NCBI GenBank assembly: GCA_964612085.1
Contig: CAZTCJ010000043.1
Span: forward strand, 1 to 30,460
Origin: CAZTCJ01 sp964612085
GTDB lineage: Bacteria > Pseudomonadota > Alphaproteobacteria > JAJFIK01
Length of the DNA stretch: 30,460 bases
Direction: 5' to 3'
The notes beneath the pieces are model-generated. The model ran no database searches. It had not been told where the DNA came from and was given only the letters and a program-made list of their open reading frames with translations. Positions 1 through 11,240 of this stretch are shown here, one piece after another. Every line of letters begins with the position of its first letter. Within the stretch, counting starts at the first letter, position 1. Made by a program: the position numbers and the translations under genes.

Positions 1-725
1 TGAACTGGCCGACCATCCGGGTCAATCTGGACAGCCATATCAGCCGGATCGATCTGATCGGCAAGGACGCCATCGTCCTGCGCGAAGGCAAGCAGGTCAC
101 CGAGTTCCGGGAAGGCATCCTCCCCTGGGCGCTCCAGCATCCGACCGCGCTCGTGTTCGACGAATACGATGCGGGCCGCCCGGATGTGATGTTCGTCATT
201 CAGCGGGTGCTGGAAGTCTCCGGCCGTCTGACCCTGCTCGATCAGAATCGGGTGATCACGCCCCATTCCGCGTTCCGGCTGTTCGCCACCACCAACACGG
301 TGGGTCTGGGCGACACCACGGGGCTCTATCACGGCACTCAGCAGATCAACCAAGGCCAGATGGACCGCTGGAGCATCGTGACGACCCTGAATTATCTGCC
401 CCATGACGACGAAGTGGAAATCGTGCTCGCCAAATGCGCCCATTTCGACACGAATGAAGGGCGCGACACGGTCTCCAACATGGTGCGGGTGGCCGATATG
501 ACCCGCGTCGCCTTCATGGCGGGGGACCTGTCCACGGTCATGAGCCCGCGCACGGTCATCACCTGGGCGGAGAACAGCCAGATCTTCAACGATGTGGGCT
601 TTGCTTTCCGCCTGACCTTCCTCAACAAATGCGATGAGCTCGAACGGGCCACGGTGGCGGAATATTACCAGCGCTGTTTCGGCGAGGACCTGCCGGAATC
701 GGCGGCCCGCGTGATCTTGAGCTGA
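1..725 (+). CDS. cobS: Cobaltochelatase subunit CobS (5' end outside window)
   Basis: This is the AAA+ ATPase subunit of the aerobic, ATP-dependent cobaltochelatase, which works with CobT and CobN to insert cobalt into hydrogenobyrinic acid a,c-diamide during B12 synthesis in the cytoplasm. The open frame runs from base 3 without a start, so the N-terminus and the Walker A motif lie upstream of the window. About 240 residues are visible. They include the stretch around NLDSHISRIDLIGKDAIVL, the Walker B region ALVFDEYDAGRPD (near bases 150-185), the TTNTVGLGD sensor-like segment and the C-terminal NKCDELER region, all typical of CobS. cobT follows 29 bases later on the same strand, the usual cobST pairing. 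MoxR-like ATPases are the nearest alternative, but the CobT neighbour and the detailed match make CobS very likely. Confidence 0.96.
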   Translation, partial: NWPTIRVNLDSHISRIDLIGKDAIVLREGKQVTEFREGILPWALQHPTALVFDEYDAGRPDVMFVIQRVLEVSGRLTLLDQNRVITPHSAFRLFATTNTVGLGDTTGLYHGTQQINQGQMDRWSIVTTLNYLPHDDEVEIVLAKCAHFDTNEGRDTVSNMVRVADMTRVAFMAGDLSTVMSPRTVITWAENSQIFNDVGFAFRLTFLNKCDELERATVAEYYQRCFGEDLPESAARVILS

Positions 726-754
726 GCCGCGCGCGAAGGCTCTGGCGGTGACCG

Positions 755-2731
755 ATGAGTGAGGACAAGGAAGAGGCCATCGATCAGCTCAAACGGGCGA
801 TCGAACAGGCCGTGCGCACCATCGCTGAGGATCCCGATCTCGTCGTGACGTTCGGGCCGGAAGCGCCGGGCGTGCGCGGCGACCGGGTGCGCCTGCCCGA
901 TCCCTCCGGTACGCTTTCGGAAGAGGACATCGCCTGTCTGCGCGGTCAGGCGGACGCGCTTGCCCTTTACATCGCCTTTCACGATGAAGCGATCCACGAA
1001 CAGCTTGTGCCCGAAGGCGGCGATGCGCGCCAGATCTTCCAGGCCATCGAACAGGCCCGGATCGAGGCGATCGGCACCAACGCCATGCCGGGGGTGGGCG
1101 ACAATCTCGATGCCATGCAGGAGCGCCAGTGCCGCAAGAACGGTTATGGGCGCGTCACCGACCGGCAGGACGTTCCGATCCCCGAGGTGCTCGGATTATT
1201 GGTGCGCGAATATTTGACCGGCCGTCCCATTCCTGAATCCGCGAAGGACATGGTCGATCTGGTGCGGCCCTGGATCGAGGAAAAGGCGGGTGAGGATCTG
1301 CGCCGCCTCGCCGAGAATATTCAGGACCAGGACGCTTTCGCGCGGATCGTGCGCGAGATCATTTCCGATCTCGATCTGGGCGACGAGCTGGGCGATACGC
1401 CGTCTGAAAACCAGGACGACAATCAGGAACAGTCCCAGGACGAACAGGCGGGTGAGGACGGCGACCAGGGCGAGACCGCCGATGCCGAAGGCTCGACGGC
1501 GGAAGAAATGGAATTCGCCGAGGGCCAGACCGAAGACGAGGACGGCGAGGCGGTGCAGGTCGAGTTCGACCAGTCTATGGCCCCTCAGGATACGGAGGAG
1601 CTGGGGGACGGCACCCAGCCATTCCGGCCCGATCAGGAGCCCTTGGAGTCCACCCGCGAGCCGCTTTACAAGGTCTACACCACCGCCCATGACGAAACGG
1701 TCAATGCAGAGGATCTGTGCGATCCGGAGGAATTGCAGCGCCTGCGCGCCTATCTGGATCAACAGCTCCACGCCCTTCAAGGGGTCGTGACCCGGCTTGC
1801 CAACCGCCTGCAGCGGCGCCTGCTCGCCAAGCAGAACCGCAGTTGGGAGTTCGATCTGGAAGAGGGCATTCTCGATGTGGCCCGGCTTTCCCGTGTGGTG
1901 ATCGATCCGCTGCATCCGCTCTCGTTCAAGATGGAACGGGACATGGATTTCCGAGACACGGTGGTCACGCTGCTGCTCGACAATTCGGGCTCCATGCGCG
2001 GTCGGCCCATCACGGTGGCGGCCATGTGCGCCGATATTCTGGCGCGCACCCTGGAACGCTGCGGCGTGAAAGTGGAGATCCTCGGCTTCACCACCCGGGC
2101 CTGGAAAGGCGGCGCGTCGCGGGAGCAATGGCTGTCCGACGGCAAGCCCGCCCATCCGGGCCGTCTCAACGATCTGCGCCATATCATTTACAAGGCGGCG
2201 GACGAGCCCTGGCGCCGCTCCCGGAAGAATCTGGGCCTGATGATGCGCGAAGGTCTGCTCAAAGAGAATATCGACGGCGAGGCACTGCTCTGGGCCCATG
2301 ACCGGCTGATGGCGCGGCCTGAACAGCGCCGGATCATGATGGTCATTTCCGATGGCGCACCGGTGGACGATTCCACCTTGTCCGTGAACCCCGGAAATTA
2401 TCTGGAACGGCACTTGCGTGAGGTCATCGCCTATCTGGAGAACCGCTCGCCCATCGAGCTGCTCGCCATCGGCATTGGCCATGACGTGACGCGCTACTAC
2501 AAGCGGGCCGTGACCATTGTCGATGCGGAACAGTTGGGCGGGGCCATGACGGAAAAACTCGCCGAACTGTTCGACGAGGAAGACGTGATGCCGGCCCGCG
2601 CCCAGCGCCGCCAGCGGGACAAGGGTGGACGGGACAAGGGCGGACGGGATGGGCGCGGCGGCGGCCAGTCCGGCGGGGCATCGGGCGCGCCCGCCACGAA
2701 AGATGTGCGCACGGAAAAAGAAGACGCATGA
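755..2731 (+). CDS. cobT: Cobaltochelatase subunit CobT
   Basis: This is the VWA-containing partner of CobS; the CobST complex drives cobalt insertion by CobN. The 658 residues are close to the usual size of about 630. The N-terminal half is helical, residues about 205-290 are a strongly acidic low-complexity linker, and the C-terminal third is a von Willebrand A domain. Its metal-ion-dependent adhesion site, DNSGS, is at residues 409-413, and a second conserved segment, VISDGAPVDDST, lies near residue 530. After the VWA domain the protein ends in a basic Gly/Arg-rich tail (about 615-658) that contains a duplicated RDKGG unit. The start at 755 follows cobS by 29 bases, with only a weak ribosome binding site, so translation is probably coupled to the upstream gene. 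A GC-rich hairpin begins at the stop codon. Confidence 0.96.
   Translation: MSEDKEEAIDQLKRAIEQAVRTIAEDPDLVVTFGPEAPGVRGDRVRLPDPSGTLSEEDIACLRGQADALALYIAFHDEAIHEQLVPEGGDARQIFQAIEQARIEAIGTNAMPGVGDNLDAMQERQCRKNGYGRVTDRQDVPIPEVLGLLVREYLTGRPIPESAKDMVDLVRPWIEEKAGEDLRRLAENIQDQDAFARIVREIISDLDLGDELGDTPSENQDDNQEQSQDEQAGEDGDQGETADAEGSTAEEMEFAEGQTEDEDGEAVQVEFDQSMAPQDTEELGDGTQPFRPDQEPLESTREPLYKVYTTAHDETVNAEDLCDPEELQRLRAYLDQQLHALQGVVTRLANRLQRRLLAKQNRSWEFDLEEGILDVARLSRVVIDPLHPLSFKMERDMDFRDTVVTLLLDNSGSMRGRPITVAAMCADILARTLERCGVKVEILGFTTRAWKGGASREQWLSDGKPAHPGRLNDLRHIIYKAADEPWRRSRKNLGLMMREGLLKENIDGEALLWAHDRLMARPEQRRIMMVISDGAPVDDSTLSVNPGNYLERHLREVIAYLENRSPIELLAIGIGHDVTRYYKRAVTIVDAEQLGGAMTEKLAELFDEEDVMPARAQRRQRDKGGRDKGGRDGRGGGQSGGASGAPATKDVRTEKEDA
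2616..2645 (+). repeat. 15-bp tandem duplication inside cobT
   Basis: Two adjacent 15-base units, GGGACAAGGGTGGAC and GGGACAAGGGCGGAC, differ at one base and encode RDKGG twice in the disordered tail of CobT. A degenerate third unit begins at 2646. This looks like a slippage expansion in a low-complexity tail. Confidence 0.8.
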
Positions 2732-2755
2732 CCGCGAGGGGCAGGCCCCCCGCGG
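2732..2755. terminator. GC-rich hairpin between convergent cobT and CMD genes
   Basis: CCGCG then GGGG can pair with CCCC then CGCGG across a short loop, with one unpaired A. It lies between the stops of two convergent genes, so it could end transcripts from either side. There is no T tract on the plus side, so this is a candidate only. Confidence 0.35.
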
Positions 2756-2771
2756 CCATGGTCTTGAACCG

Positions 2772-3326
2772 TTACGCCGCCCGGCGGGTGTCCGCCGTGG
2801 AGACTTTCGGGAAATCGATCTCGACGTCTAAGCCGATATTCACATAATTCGTGAACGTATTGAGCGCCACATGGGCGATGATCTCCACGATCTCGGCATC
2901 CGAGAAGCCCGCCGCGCGGATGGCTTCGATGTCGGTATCGCTCACCCGTCCGTGTTCGCGGGTCACGGTCTTGGCGAAGGCCAGCGCCGCCGCCGTGCGC
3001 ACATCCTGCGCATTGCCTCTCAGATTGAGCGCTAGTTCGTCCGCATCGAGACCAAGGGATTTGCCGATGGCCGTATGGGCCGAGGCACAATAATCGCAGC
3101 CATTGAAGCCCGCGACCGTCAGCGCAATCTGCTCGGCGAGTTTTTTGTCGAGCGCGCCGCCCGCAAGGGCGCCGGAAAAGCTCAAATAGCCGTTGAGGGC
3201 ATTGGGAGAATTGGCGAGCACGCGGGTGAGATTGGGCGTGACGCCCAGCTTTTTCTGGACCGCGTCGAGCAGGTCTTTCGCCGCGCCGGTCGCGGTTTGG
3301 GGATCGATTGTCTGAACGTGAGCCAT
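2772..3326 (-). CDS. Carboxymuconolactone decarboxylase family protein (AhpD/peroxidase-like)
   Basis: A 184-residue all-helical protein of the CMD/AhpD family. The family signature E-(x11)-CxxC-(x3)-H is present: Glu65, then C77-D-Y-C80 and His84 in the segment NGCDYCASAH. In AhpD this motif forms a thiol-based peroxidase and proton-relay site; many paralogues are uncharacterised alkylhydroperoxidase-like proteins, and the exact substrate here cannot be told. The start at 3326 is well supported by AAGGAGG seven bases upstream on the minus strand. The dienelactone hydrolase gene lies upstream in the same direction, separated by about 150 bases that contain a perfect hairpin, so the two may be transcribed separately. 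True gamma-carboxymuconolactone decarboxylase activity is unlikely without other aromatic catabolism genes nearby. Confidence 0.92.
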   Translation of the reverse strand: MAHVQTIDPQTATGAAKDLLDAVQKKLGVTPNLTRVLANSPNALNGYLSFSGALAGGALDKKLAEQIALTVAGFNGCDYCASAHTAIGKSLGLDADELALNLRGNAQDVRTAAALAFAKTVTREHGRVSDTDIEAIRAAGFSDAEIVEIIAHVALNTFTNYVNIGLDVEIDFPKVSTADTRRAA

Positions 3327-3442
3327 GTCAGCCTCCTTGAGTAGAGCCGCAGGCGGCGGGGCCGCCTTCCATTGACCGGCAGGTGGGCAGCGGGCCCACG
3401 GTCCTCAAGGGATCGTCACGCTGACGTGATGTGCGGCAAGGA

Positions 3443-3470
3443 ACGGCTCCGGACGATCATCCGGAGCCGT
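3443..3470 (-). terminator. Hairpin terminator candidate after the dienelactone hydrolase gene
   Basis: A perfect 11-bp stem (ACGGCTCCGGA with TCCGGAGCCGT) closes a six-base loop just past the minus-strand stop at 3481. The U tract that would follow on the minus strand is weak (TTCC), so termination may be partial or factor-assisted. Confidence 0.55.
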
Positions 3471-3480
3471 CAGGCCGTGG

Positions 3481-4251
3481 TTACGCCAGATGCTCGGCGA
3501 AGAAGGCGGAGGTCCGCTCCCAGGCGAGCGCGGCGTCGCCTTTATCGTAGCGCGCGCTTGTCGGGTTGGCGAAGCCGTGATCGGCCTCGTACCAGTGAAC
3601 GGTCAAGGGCTTGTTCGCCTTTTCCATTTCCGCCTGGAAGCCTTCGACCATCTCTTCGTTGATGAAGCGGTCGGTGGTGGCGAAATGGCCGAGCACCGGG
3701 CCCTTGAGCGCGGCCAGGTCGTCCGCCTTGCGGGCCACATTGCCGTAATAGATCACCGTGGCGTCGGCGGGCGCGTTCATGCTGGCGAGCAGCGACCATC
3801 CGCCCCCGAAGCACCAGCCGACCGTGCCGATTTTGTCCGTGGTCTTCCCGTGGGCCTGCAGCCAGCTCATCCAGGCCGTGGTGGTCTCGATCCCTTCGGG
3901 CTGATCGACCGCGCCGACCAGTTCGCGGGCGCGGTCCCGCTCGTCCGTCACCTGACCGTCGTAAAGATCGATGGCGAGCGCCACATAACCGTTATTGGCA
4001 TATTCGGCGGCCACGGCCTTGATCTGATCGTTCAGGCCCCACCATTCGTGGATCAGCACCACGGCCGGGGCAGGTTCGGTCTTAGGCATGGCAAGCGATG
4101 CGGATACGGAGCGTCCCGACGGGGTCTCGATGGTGACCGTCTCAAGGCCCGCTGCGGCGGCGCGGGCAAGGGACGGGTTGGCGAGCACGGCGGCGAGCGG
4201 CGTCGCGGCCGCGCCTTTCAGGATATCGCGGCGGGCAAGGGTCTGGGACAT
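3481..4251 (-). CDS. Dienelactone hydrolase family protein with Tat signal
   Basis: A 256-residue alpha/beta hydrolase of the dienelactone hydrolase family. The N-terminus (residues about 4-34) has a twin-arginine motif, ARRDILKG, then an Ala-rich hydrophobic stretch ending near ARAAAAG, which predicts export of the folded enzyme to the periplasm. The catalytic triad is visible: Cys147 in GWCFGGG, Asp194 in TTDRF and His225 in EADHGF. Glu69 in IHEWWG matches the glutamate that controls the nucleophile in this family. The start at 4251 has AAGGAGG nine bases upstream. Family members hydrolyse dienelactone or assorted esters; with no chlorocatechol pathway genes around, a general esterase role is more likely than true dienelactone hydrolysis. 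Confidence 0.93.
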   Translation of the reverse strand: MSQTLARRDILKGAAATPLAAVLANPSLARAAAAGLETVTIETPSGRSVSASLAMPKTEPAPAVVLIHEWWGLNDQIKAVAAEYANNGYVALAIDLYDGQVTDERDRARELVGAVDQPEGIETTTAWMSWLQAHGKTTDKIGTVGWCFGGGWSLLASMNAPADATVIYYGNVARKADDLAALKGPVLGHFATTDRFINEEMVEGFQAEMEKANKPLTVHWYEADHGFANPTSARYDKGDAALAWERTSAFFAEHLA

Positions 4252-4389
4252 GGGGTGCGGCCTCCTTGATGGTGATTTCCTCTCGGCGCCTGCACTCTCC
4301 GGCTTGGGGCCGGGCGGCGCAGGCCCTATGATGCGACCGAATCTCGCTCCGTCACAAGCCCCGCCCGATCACGCTTCAGAGGCTCTGCC

Positions 4390-5385
4390 ATGATCCGACA
4401 TCTGTGCGCCGTACTGCCGCTCGTTCTTCTGCTGACTCACGGGGCGCTGGCCGCGCCCGAGCCCATTGCCGTAACCGCGATCCCGGTGCCCTTGATGCCC
4501 GAGGATCCCGACGAGACCCGGGCGGGCGCGCTTCGCTATGGCGGCGGGCTGCATCTGCGGGCCGACGACCGGCGGTTCGGCGGGGTGTCGGGCCTGTGGG
4601 TGTCGCCGGACCGCAGCCGCTTCGTGGCCGTGTCCGATATGGGCTATTGGGTCGAGGGCGCGCTTGAGCTTGAGGCCGGCCGGCTGACCGGTGCGAGCAC
4701 CTTGCGCATCGGGCCGATCCTGAACCAGGAGGGGCGGCCGGTGGTGGGCAAGCGCACGGGCGATGCGGAAGCGCTGGCGGACGACAATGGCCGGTTCCTC
4801 GTTTCCTTCGAGCGTGACCATCGGGTCTGGCGCTACGAGCGGGAAGGGGACGGCGCGCCGTTCGCGGCCCGGCCCAAAGCGGAACCCATGCCCCAGGATT
4901 TTGACGGCGTGCCGGACAACAAGGGCCTGGAAGGGCTCGCGGTCTACAAGCGCAACCGCCTGCTGATGACCGAGGGCGCTCTCGATGCGGACGGTTACCT
5001 GCGCGGCTGGTACGAAAGCGGCCCGGAAAGCCACCGGGCACTGCGCCTGAAGGCCATACCGCCTTACGGCGTCACCGATCTCAGCGTTCTGCCGGGCGGC
5101 GATCTCCTGGTGCTGGAGCGGCGCTATTCCCCGTTCACCGGCACCGGCATTCAATTGCGCCGTCTGGCGGCGGCGGATCTCGACCGGGCCATCGCCGATG
5201 GCACGCCGCTCGACGGGCCCGTCATCGCCAGCCTCGATATGAGCCATACGGTGGACAATATGGAAGGGCTCGCCGTCGTTCCGGGTGAAGACGGGCGCAT
5301 CTGGGTTTTTCTGGTGTCGGACGACAATTACAATCGCGCGATGCAGAAAACGCTCATCATGATGTTCGAGCTGACGGACGAGTAG
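4390..5385 (+). CDS. Exported esterase-like/phytase-like beta-propeller protein
   Basis: A 331-residue protein with a Sec-type signal peptide at residues 1-22 (hydrophobic core VLPLVLLLTHGALA, cleavage probably before APEP). The mature part matches the phytase-like domain family (esterase-like activity of phytase). Motifs typical of that family are FGGVSGLWVSPD and FVAVSDMGYW near residues 58-84, KGLEGLAV near residue 180 and the late DNMEGLAVV repeat. Such proteins are predicted beta-propellers acting in the periplasm; biochemical function is mostly untested, so phosphatase or esterase activity is only inferred. The start has AGAGG about seven bases upstream. The gene is divergent from the dienelactone hydrolase and convergent with the VUT-family gene, whose stop is 14 bases away. 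Confidence 0.88.
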   Translation: MIRHLCAVLPLVLLLTHGALAAPEPIAVTAIPVPLMPEDPDETRAGALRYGGGLHLRADDRRFGGVSGLWVSPDRSRFVAVSDMGYWVEGALELEAGRLTGASTLRIGPILNQEGRPVVGKRTGDAEALADDNGRFLVSFERDHRVWRYEREGDGAPFAARPKAEPMPQDFDGVPDNKGLEGLAVYKRNRLLMTEGALDADGYLRGWYESGPESHRALRLKAIPPYGVTDLSVLPGGDLLVLERRYSPFTGTGIQLRRLAAADLDRAIADGTPLDGPVIASLDMSHTVDNMEGLAVVPGEDGRIWVFLVSDDNYNRAMQKTLIMMFELTDE

Positions 5386-5399
5386 CCGTCAGCCCGCTT

Positions 5400-6086
5400 T
5401 CAGGCGCCGTTGAAGCCCGGCTGCGGTTTGATGAAGGGCCGCAGAATGTAGTAGGGCACCAGCATGGCGATGGCCATGACCGTCTTTACAAAGAGGTCCG
5501 TGCCGAACACGGTCAGCCAGGCGCCTTCGCCCTGAACGCCTGCGGTCAGGCGGAAAATGGCGATGAAGACGAGCGAGCCCACCAGGGCCGACCACAAGGG
5601 CGCGGTCCACCAGCGCGGCCCCCGGGTCAGATCGAAGATCAGCACGGCCGCCAACTGTCCGACCACGAGCGCGAACACGAACGAGGCGATGATGCCGCTG
5701 TCGGGCACGGCGGTGCCGGTGGGCAGGCCGCTGTCGGCGCCCAGCAAGAACGAGGCGGCCCCGCCCAGCAGCGCCCAGGTGATCGCCACCTGGGCGGCGG
5801 CGAAATTCGGGCCATAGGCGCGGTTCGTCAGATTGATCACCAGAAAGCCCAGGCAGACGATCAGATGGCCTTGGGTCAGCCAGGCGCTGGGCCGCTCGGC
5901 GGGGGCCTGGCCGCCGATCAGGCCATCGAAAAAGGTCGTGGGCTCGCCGCTCGTCATATAGGCGGCCAGCATGGCCAGCGTCAGGGCCAGGACCGGCAGC
6001 ACCATGCGCATGGTGGCGCTCAGGGCCCCCTGGACCGTGAATTTCTGTTTTGCAGGCGTCGTTCTCGATTTGACCGTAGTCACCAT
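5400..6086 (-). CDS. VUT (queuosine-precursor transporter-like) family membrane protein
   Basis: A membrane protein of 228 residues from the chosen start. About six hydrophobic segments follow a basic N-terminus. The pattern NLTNRAYGP, then FALVVGQLAAVLIF, PRWWTAPLWSALVGSL and LFVKTVMAIAMLVPYYIL aligns by eye with the YhhQ/VUT family of queuosine-precursor permeases. Acidic residues conserved in YhhQ are replaced here (TDL becomes INL, QLLDV-like becomes QLAAV), so the substrate may differ. The frame stays open upstream to 6278, but residues encoded there look non-family. The ATG at 6219 is part of a TATAAT box, so 6086 is preferred, or the ATG at 6011. The exact start is uncertain. Confidence 0.75.
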   Translation of the reverse strand: MVTTVKSRTTPAKQKFTVQGALSATMRMVLPVLALTLAMLAAYMTSGEPTTFFDGLIGGQAPAERPSAWLTQGHLIVCLGFLVINLTNRAYGPNFAAAQVAITWALLGGAASFLLGADSGLPTGTAVPDSGIIASFVFALVVGQLAAVLIFDLTRGPRWWTAPLWSALVGSLVFIAIFRLTAGVQGEGAWLTVFGTDLFVKTVMAIAMLVPYYILRPFIKPQPGFNGA

Positions 6087-6248
6087 GGCGCCGTTCGTCC
6101 CCCACCCACGAGGCCAGGCTTCCTCCCCCTTGGCCACGGCCGCGGATGCGCGGCTGATGGAGTAAGGGGAGACTCCCCGGCGATAAGTCGTCTGTACGCT
6201 ACTGGTCGCTTTAGCCGGCATTATATCGCAATCTTTCCAAAGGGTGAG
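6087..6248 (-). promoter_or_regulatory. Promoter candidate and GC-rich structured leader of the VUT-family gene
   Basis: On the minus strand a perfect TATAAT box occupies 6220-6225; no good -35 element is seen 17 bases upstream (CTCACC). The following leader of about 130 bases contains small hairpins: GGGGA/TCCCC around GTC (about 6166-6178) and GCCGCG/CGCGGC around CATC. I compared it by eye with preQ1 riboswitch consensus motifs and saw no match. The rest of the stretch up to the rpmB terminator at 6371 holds nothing recognisable. Confidence 0.4.
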
Positions 6249-6370
6249 GGGTCTGTTGAACGATGTGATCCCTGACAAGGCCCGGCTGACACGGCCCGGG
6301 CGGTCATCCCGTCAATCGTGCTCCTTAAAGCAGCAAGACATGCGCCAGGATGCGCTTATTCGCCCGTTTC

Positions 6371-6420
6371 GGAAAACAAAAAAGCCGCCTTGAGTCCCGG
6401 CGGACGCAAGAGGCGGCTTT
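6371..6420 (-). terminator. Strong intrinsic terminator of rpmB
   Basis: Read on the minus strand, AAAGCCGCCT and AGGCGGCTTT form a perfect 10-bp stem around a 20-base loop, followed by TTTTTTGTTTT. It lies about 30 bases past the rpmB stop. Confidence 0.9.
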
Positions 6421-6447
6421 CGATCTTTTGACCAGGTTTTGCGCGGG

Positions 6448-6738
6448 TCAGGCGGTCGCGGCCTGGGATTTCTGCAGCTCGCGCTTCATGCGCTGAAGGC
6501 GCGGCGAAAGCTGCTCGCGGCGGGCCTTCATGAGGAAGGCGTCGAGCCCGCCCACATGATCGACCGAACGCAGGGCATGGGCCGAGACCCGCAGGCGCAC
6601 GGATTTTTCCAACTTGTCGCTGGTGAGCGTCACCTGGCAGAGATTGGGCAGAAACCGGCGCTTGGTCTTGTTCTGGGCGTGGGACACGTTGTTGCCGGTC
6701 ATGGGTCCCTTGCCGGTCAGTTCACATTTACGGCTCAT
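6448..6738 (-). CDS. rpmB: 50S ribosomal protein L28
   Basis: A 96-residue basic protein that matches bacterial L28, a structural component of the large ribosomal subunit. It begins MSRKCELTGKGPMTGNNVSH, followed by the conserved NKTKRRFLPNLC segment and VRLRVSAHALRSVDHVGGLD. The frame is open upstream to 6984, but homology begins at this ATG, which has AGGAG eight bases upstream (minus strand, 6740s). The length is typical of alphaproteobacterial L28, which is longer than the E. coli protein. The gene is monocistronic, with its own intrinsic terminator, and has a 17-bp direct repeat just upstream of the ribosome binding site. Confidence 0.96.
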   Translation of the reverse strand: MSRKCELTGKGPMTGNNVSHAQNKTKRRFLPNLCQVTLTSDKLEKSVRLRVSAHALRSVDHVGGLDAFLMKARREQLSPRLQRMKRELQKSQAATA

Positions 6739-7087
6739 GGTCTCGCTCCTGCGCACTCTTGGACTTTGCATCACTCTTGAACTTTGCAATGCAAGGTCAA
6801 GCGCAAACCGTCGAAAGTGATGAAACGGATTGGGCCGCTCGTGGCGGCACATGACGCGCGGCGCCAATTGCGCGCGCGAGACGGGGGACATACCGCGCGC
6901 GGGCGGGATCGTCAAGCGGGCGCGCGGGAAATCCCCAAACACGCCGCCCTTTCGCCCAGGTTTGCCGCCAGGGATGGATCGCAAACCGGTGACAAGGCTC
7001 TCTGGTCAGAGCCCGACTCCCGCGTAGAGTGGTTCACTGCTAAGTGTTTTGCTTATAAGCCCCGTTGGCCCGTCACACGAGGATCGC
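6739..7087. other. Intergenic region between divergent rpmB and DUF3108 genes
   Basis: This stretch carries no convincing gene. On the rpmB side there is a TTGACC hexamer on the minus strand (6795-6800), which could be a -35 element, although no good -10 follows at normal spacing. On the other side, TTATAA at 7053-7058 lies 30 bases before the DUF3108 start and could be a -10 element, again without a clear -35. The open frame across this region has an unlikely, Arg-rich translation and is treated as non-coding. Confidence 0.6.
6754..6788 (-). repeat. 17-bp direct repeat upstream of rpmB
   Basis: Two copies, CACTCTTGGACTTTGCA (6754-6770) and CACTCTTGAACTTTGCA (6772-6788), differ at one base and are separated by a single T. 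They lie 15 bases upstream of the rpmB start, overlapping the expected promoter or leader. Confidence 0.85.
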
Positions 7088-7960
7088 ATGGCAAAAACCG
7101 TCCGCACCGCCCTGACCGCCGCCGTCACCCTGCTGGGTGCGAGCCTGATGGGCCCGGCCCAGGCCGCCACCGGCAATCTCACGGTGAATTACGATTTCAA
7201 CGCGGGCGGCCTCAATGTGGGCAGCGCCAAGCTTACCGCCACGCTCAAGGACGGGCGCTATGTGGCGACCTCCCGGATGCGCACGGCGGGCCTGGCGGAA
7301 GTGTTCTTCAAGTCGCGCTATGTGGTCTTGTCCACCGGCGAAGTGAAGGACAACGGCTCCGGCCTGGAGGTCCTACCCAGCCGCTATGACAGCGATTTCA
7401 CCGGCGCCAACACCACCAAGCTCGCCACGATGATTTACGATGAAACCGGATTGCCGTCGCCGGTCGCCGCCGATCCGCCCTATGGCAAGACCCAGCTCAA
7501 ATATCCGGTGTCGGACGATGAGCAGCGCGCGTCCATCGATCCCATGAGCGCCTGGATCCACATGATCATGGGCGCCAGTGCCGATGACGGCGCACCGTGC
7601 AACCGCAAGATCCCGATCTTCGACGGCCGCCGCCGCTACGATCTCGAATATGAGCTGATCGGCGAGGAAACCCTCAAGATCCGCAACGGCAAGATCTATG
7701 ACGGCCCGGCCCACCGCTGCAACATGCTCTATAAGCCGGTCGAGGGCTTCAAGCCGGACGAGGACGATGACGACGCCCTGCCGATCCCGCCGCTTCAGGT
7801 CTGGGTGGCGCGCATGGGCAAGCCGGGCGGGCCCAATTTCTATGTGCCCATGAAGCTTCTGGCGGAAACGCCCATCGGCAATGTGGTGATGATCGCCGAT
7901 GAGGTTGATTTCGGTCCCGTGCGCGATCAGCGCAAGGCGAAGGAAAAAGACAGCGATTAG
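7088..7960 (+). CDS. DUF3108 domain-containing exported protein
   Basis: A 290-residue protein with a Sec signal peptide at residues 1-25 (TALTAAVTLLGASLMGPAQA, cleavage before ATGN). The mature part fits the DUF3108 family: an early beta-rich segment, LTVNYDFNAGGLNVGSAKLTA, an AGLAEVFFKSRYV stretch, and a later region with the paired cysteines of APCNRKIPIFDGRRRYDLEY and HRCNMLYKP, which may form a disulfide. DUF3108 proteins are periplasmic or envelope proteins of unknown biochemical role. The start at 7088 was chosen over the upstream in-frame start at 7049 because GAGGA lies four bases before it and the signal peptide begins there. The helicase gene follows 105 bases downstream. Confidence 0.9.
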   Translation: MAKTVRTALTAAVTLLGASLMGPAQAATGNLTVNYDFNAGGLNVGSAKLTATLKDGRYVATSRMRTAGLAEVFFKSRYVVLSTGEVKDNGSGLEVLPSRYDSDFTGANTTKLATMIYDETGLPSPVAADPPYGKTQLKYPVSDDEQRASIDPMSAWIHMIMGASADDGAPCNRKIPIFDGRRRYDLEYELIGEETLKIRNGKIYDGPAHRCNMLYKPVEGFKPDEDDDDALPIPPLQVWVARMGKPGGPNFYVPMKLLAETPIGNVVMIADEVDFGPVRDQRKAKEKDSD

Positions 7961-8065
7961 GCTCTTCCTATCGGTTCCGCTCTCAGCCTTGGCTTGCATT
8001 ACAAGGCGAAATCGGGTTGTTGAGCACTTTGCCGTAAAGCGTGATCCGCAAACCCGAACTCAGCC

Positions 8066-11227
<3,162 letters not shown>

Positions 11228-11240
11228 TCCGTACTGCCCC

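Noticed and set aside
1196..2482. 428-codon minus-strand open frame
   Set aside because: It is a shadow of cobT, without family features.
6087..6225. preQ1 riboswitch upstream of the VUT-family gene
   Set aside because: Expected from the family, but the leader lacks the short A-rich preQ1-I core and I could not match other classes by eye.
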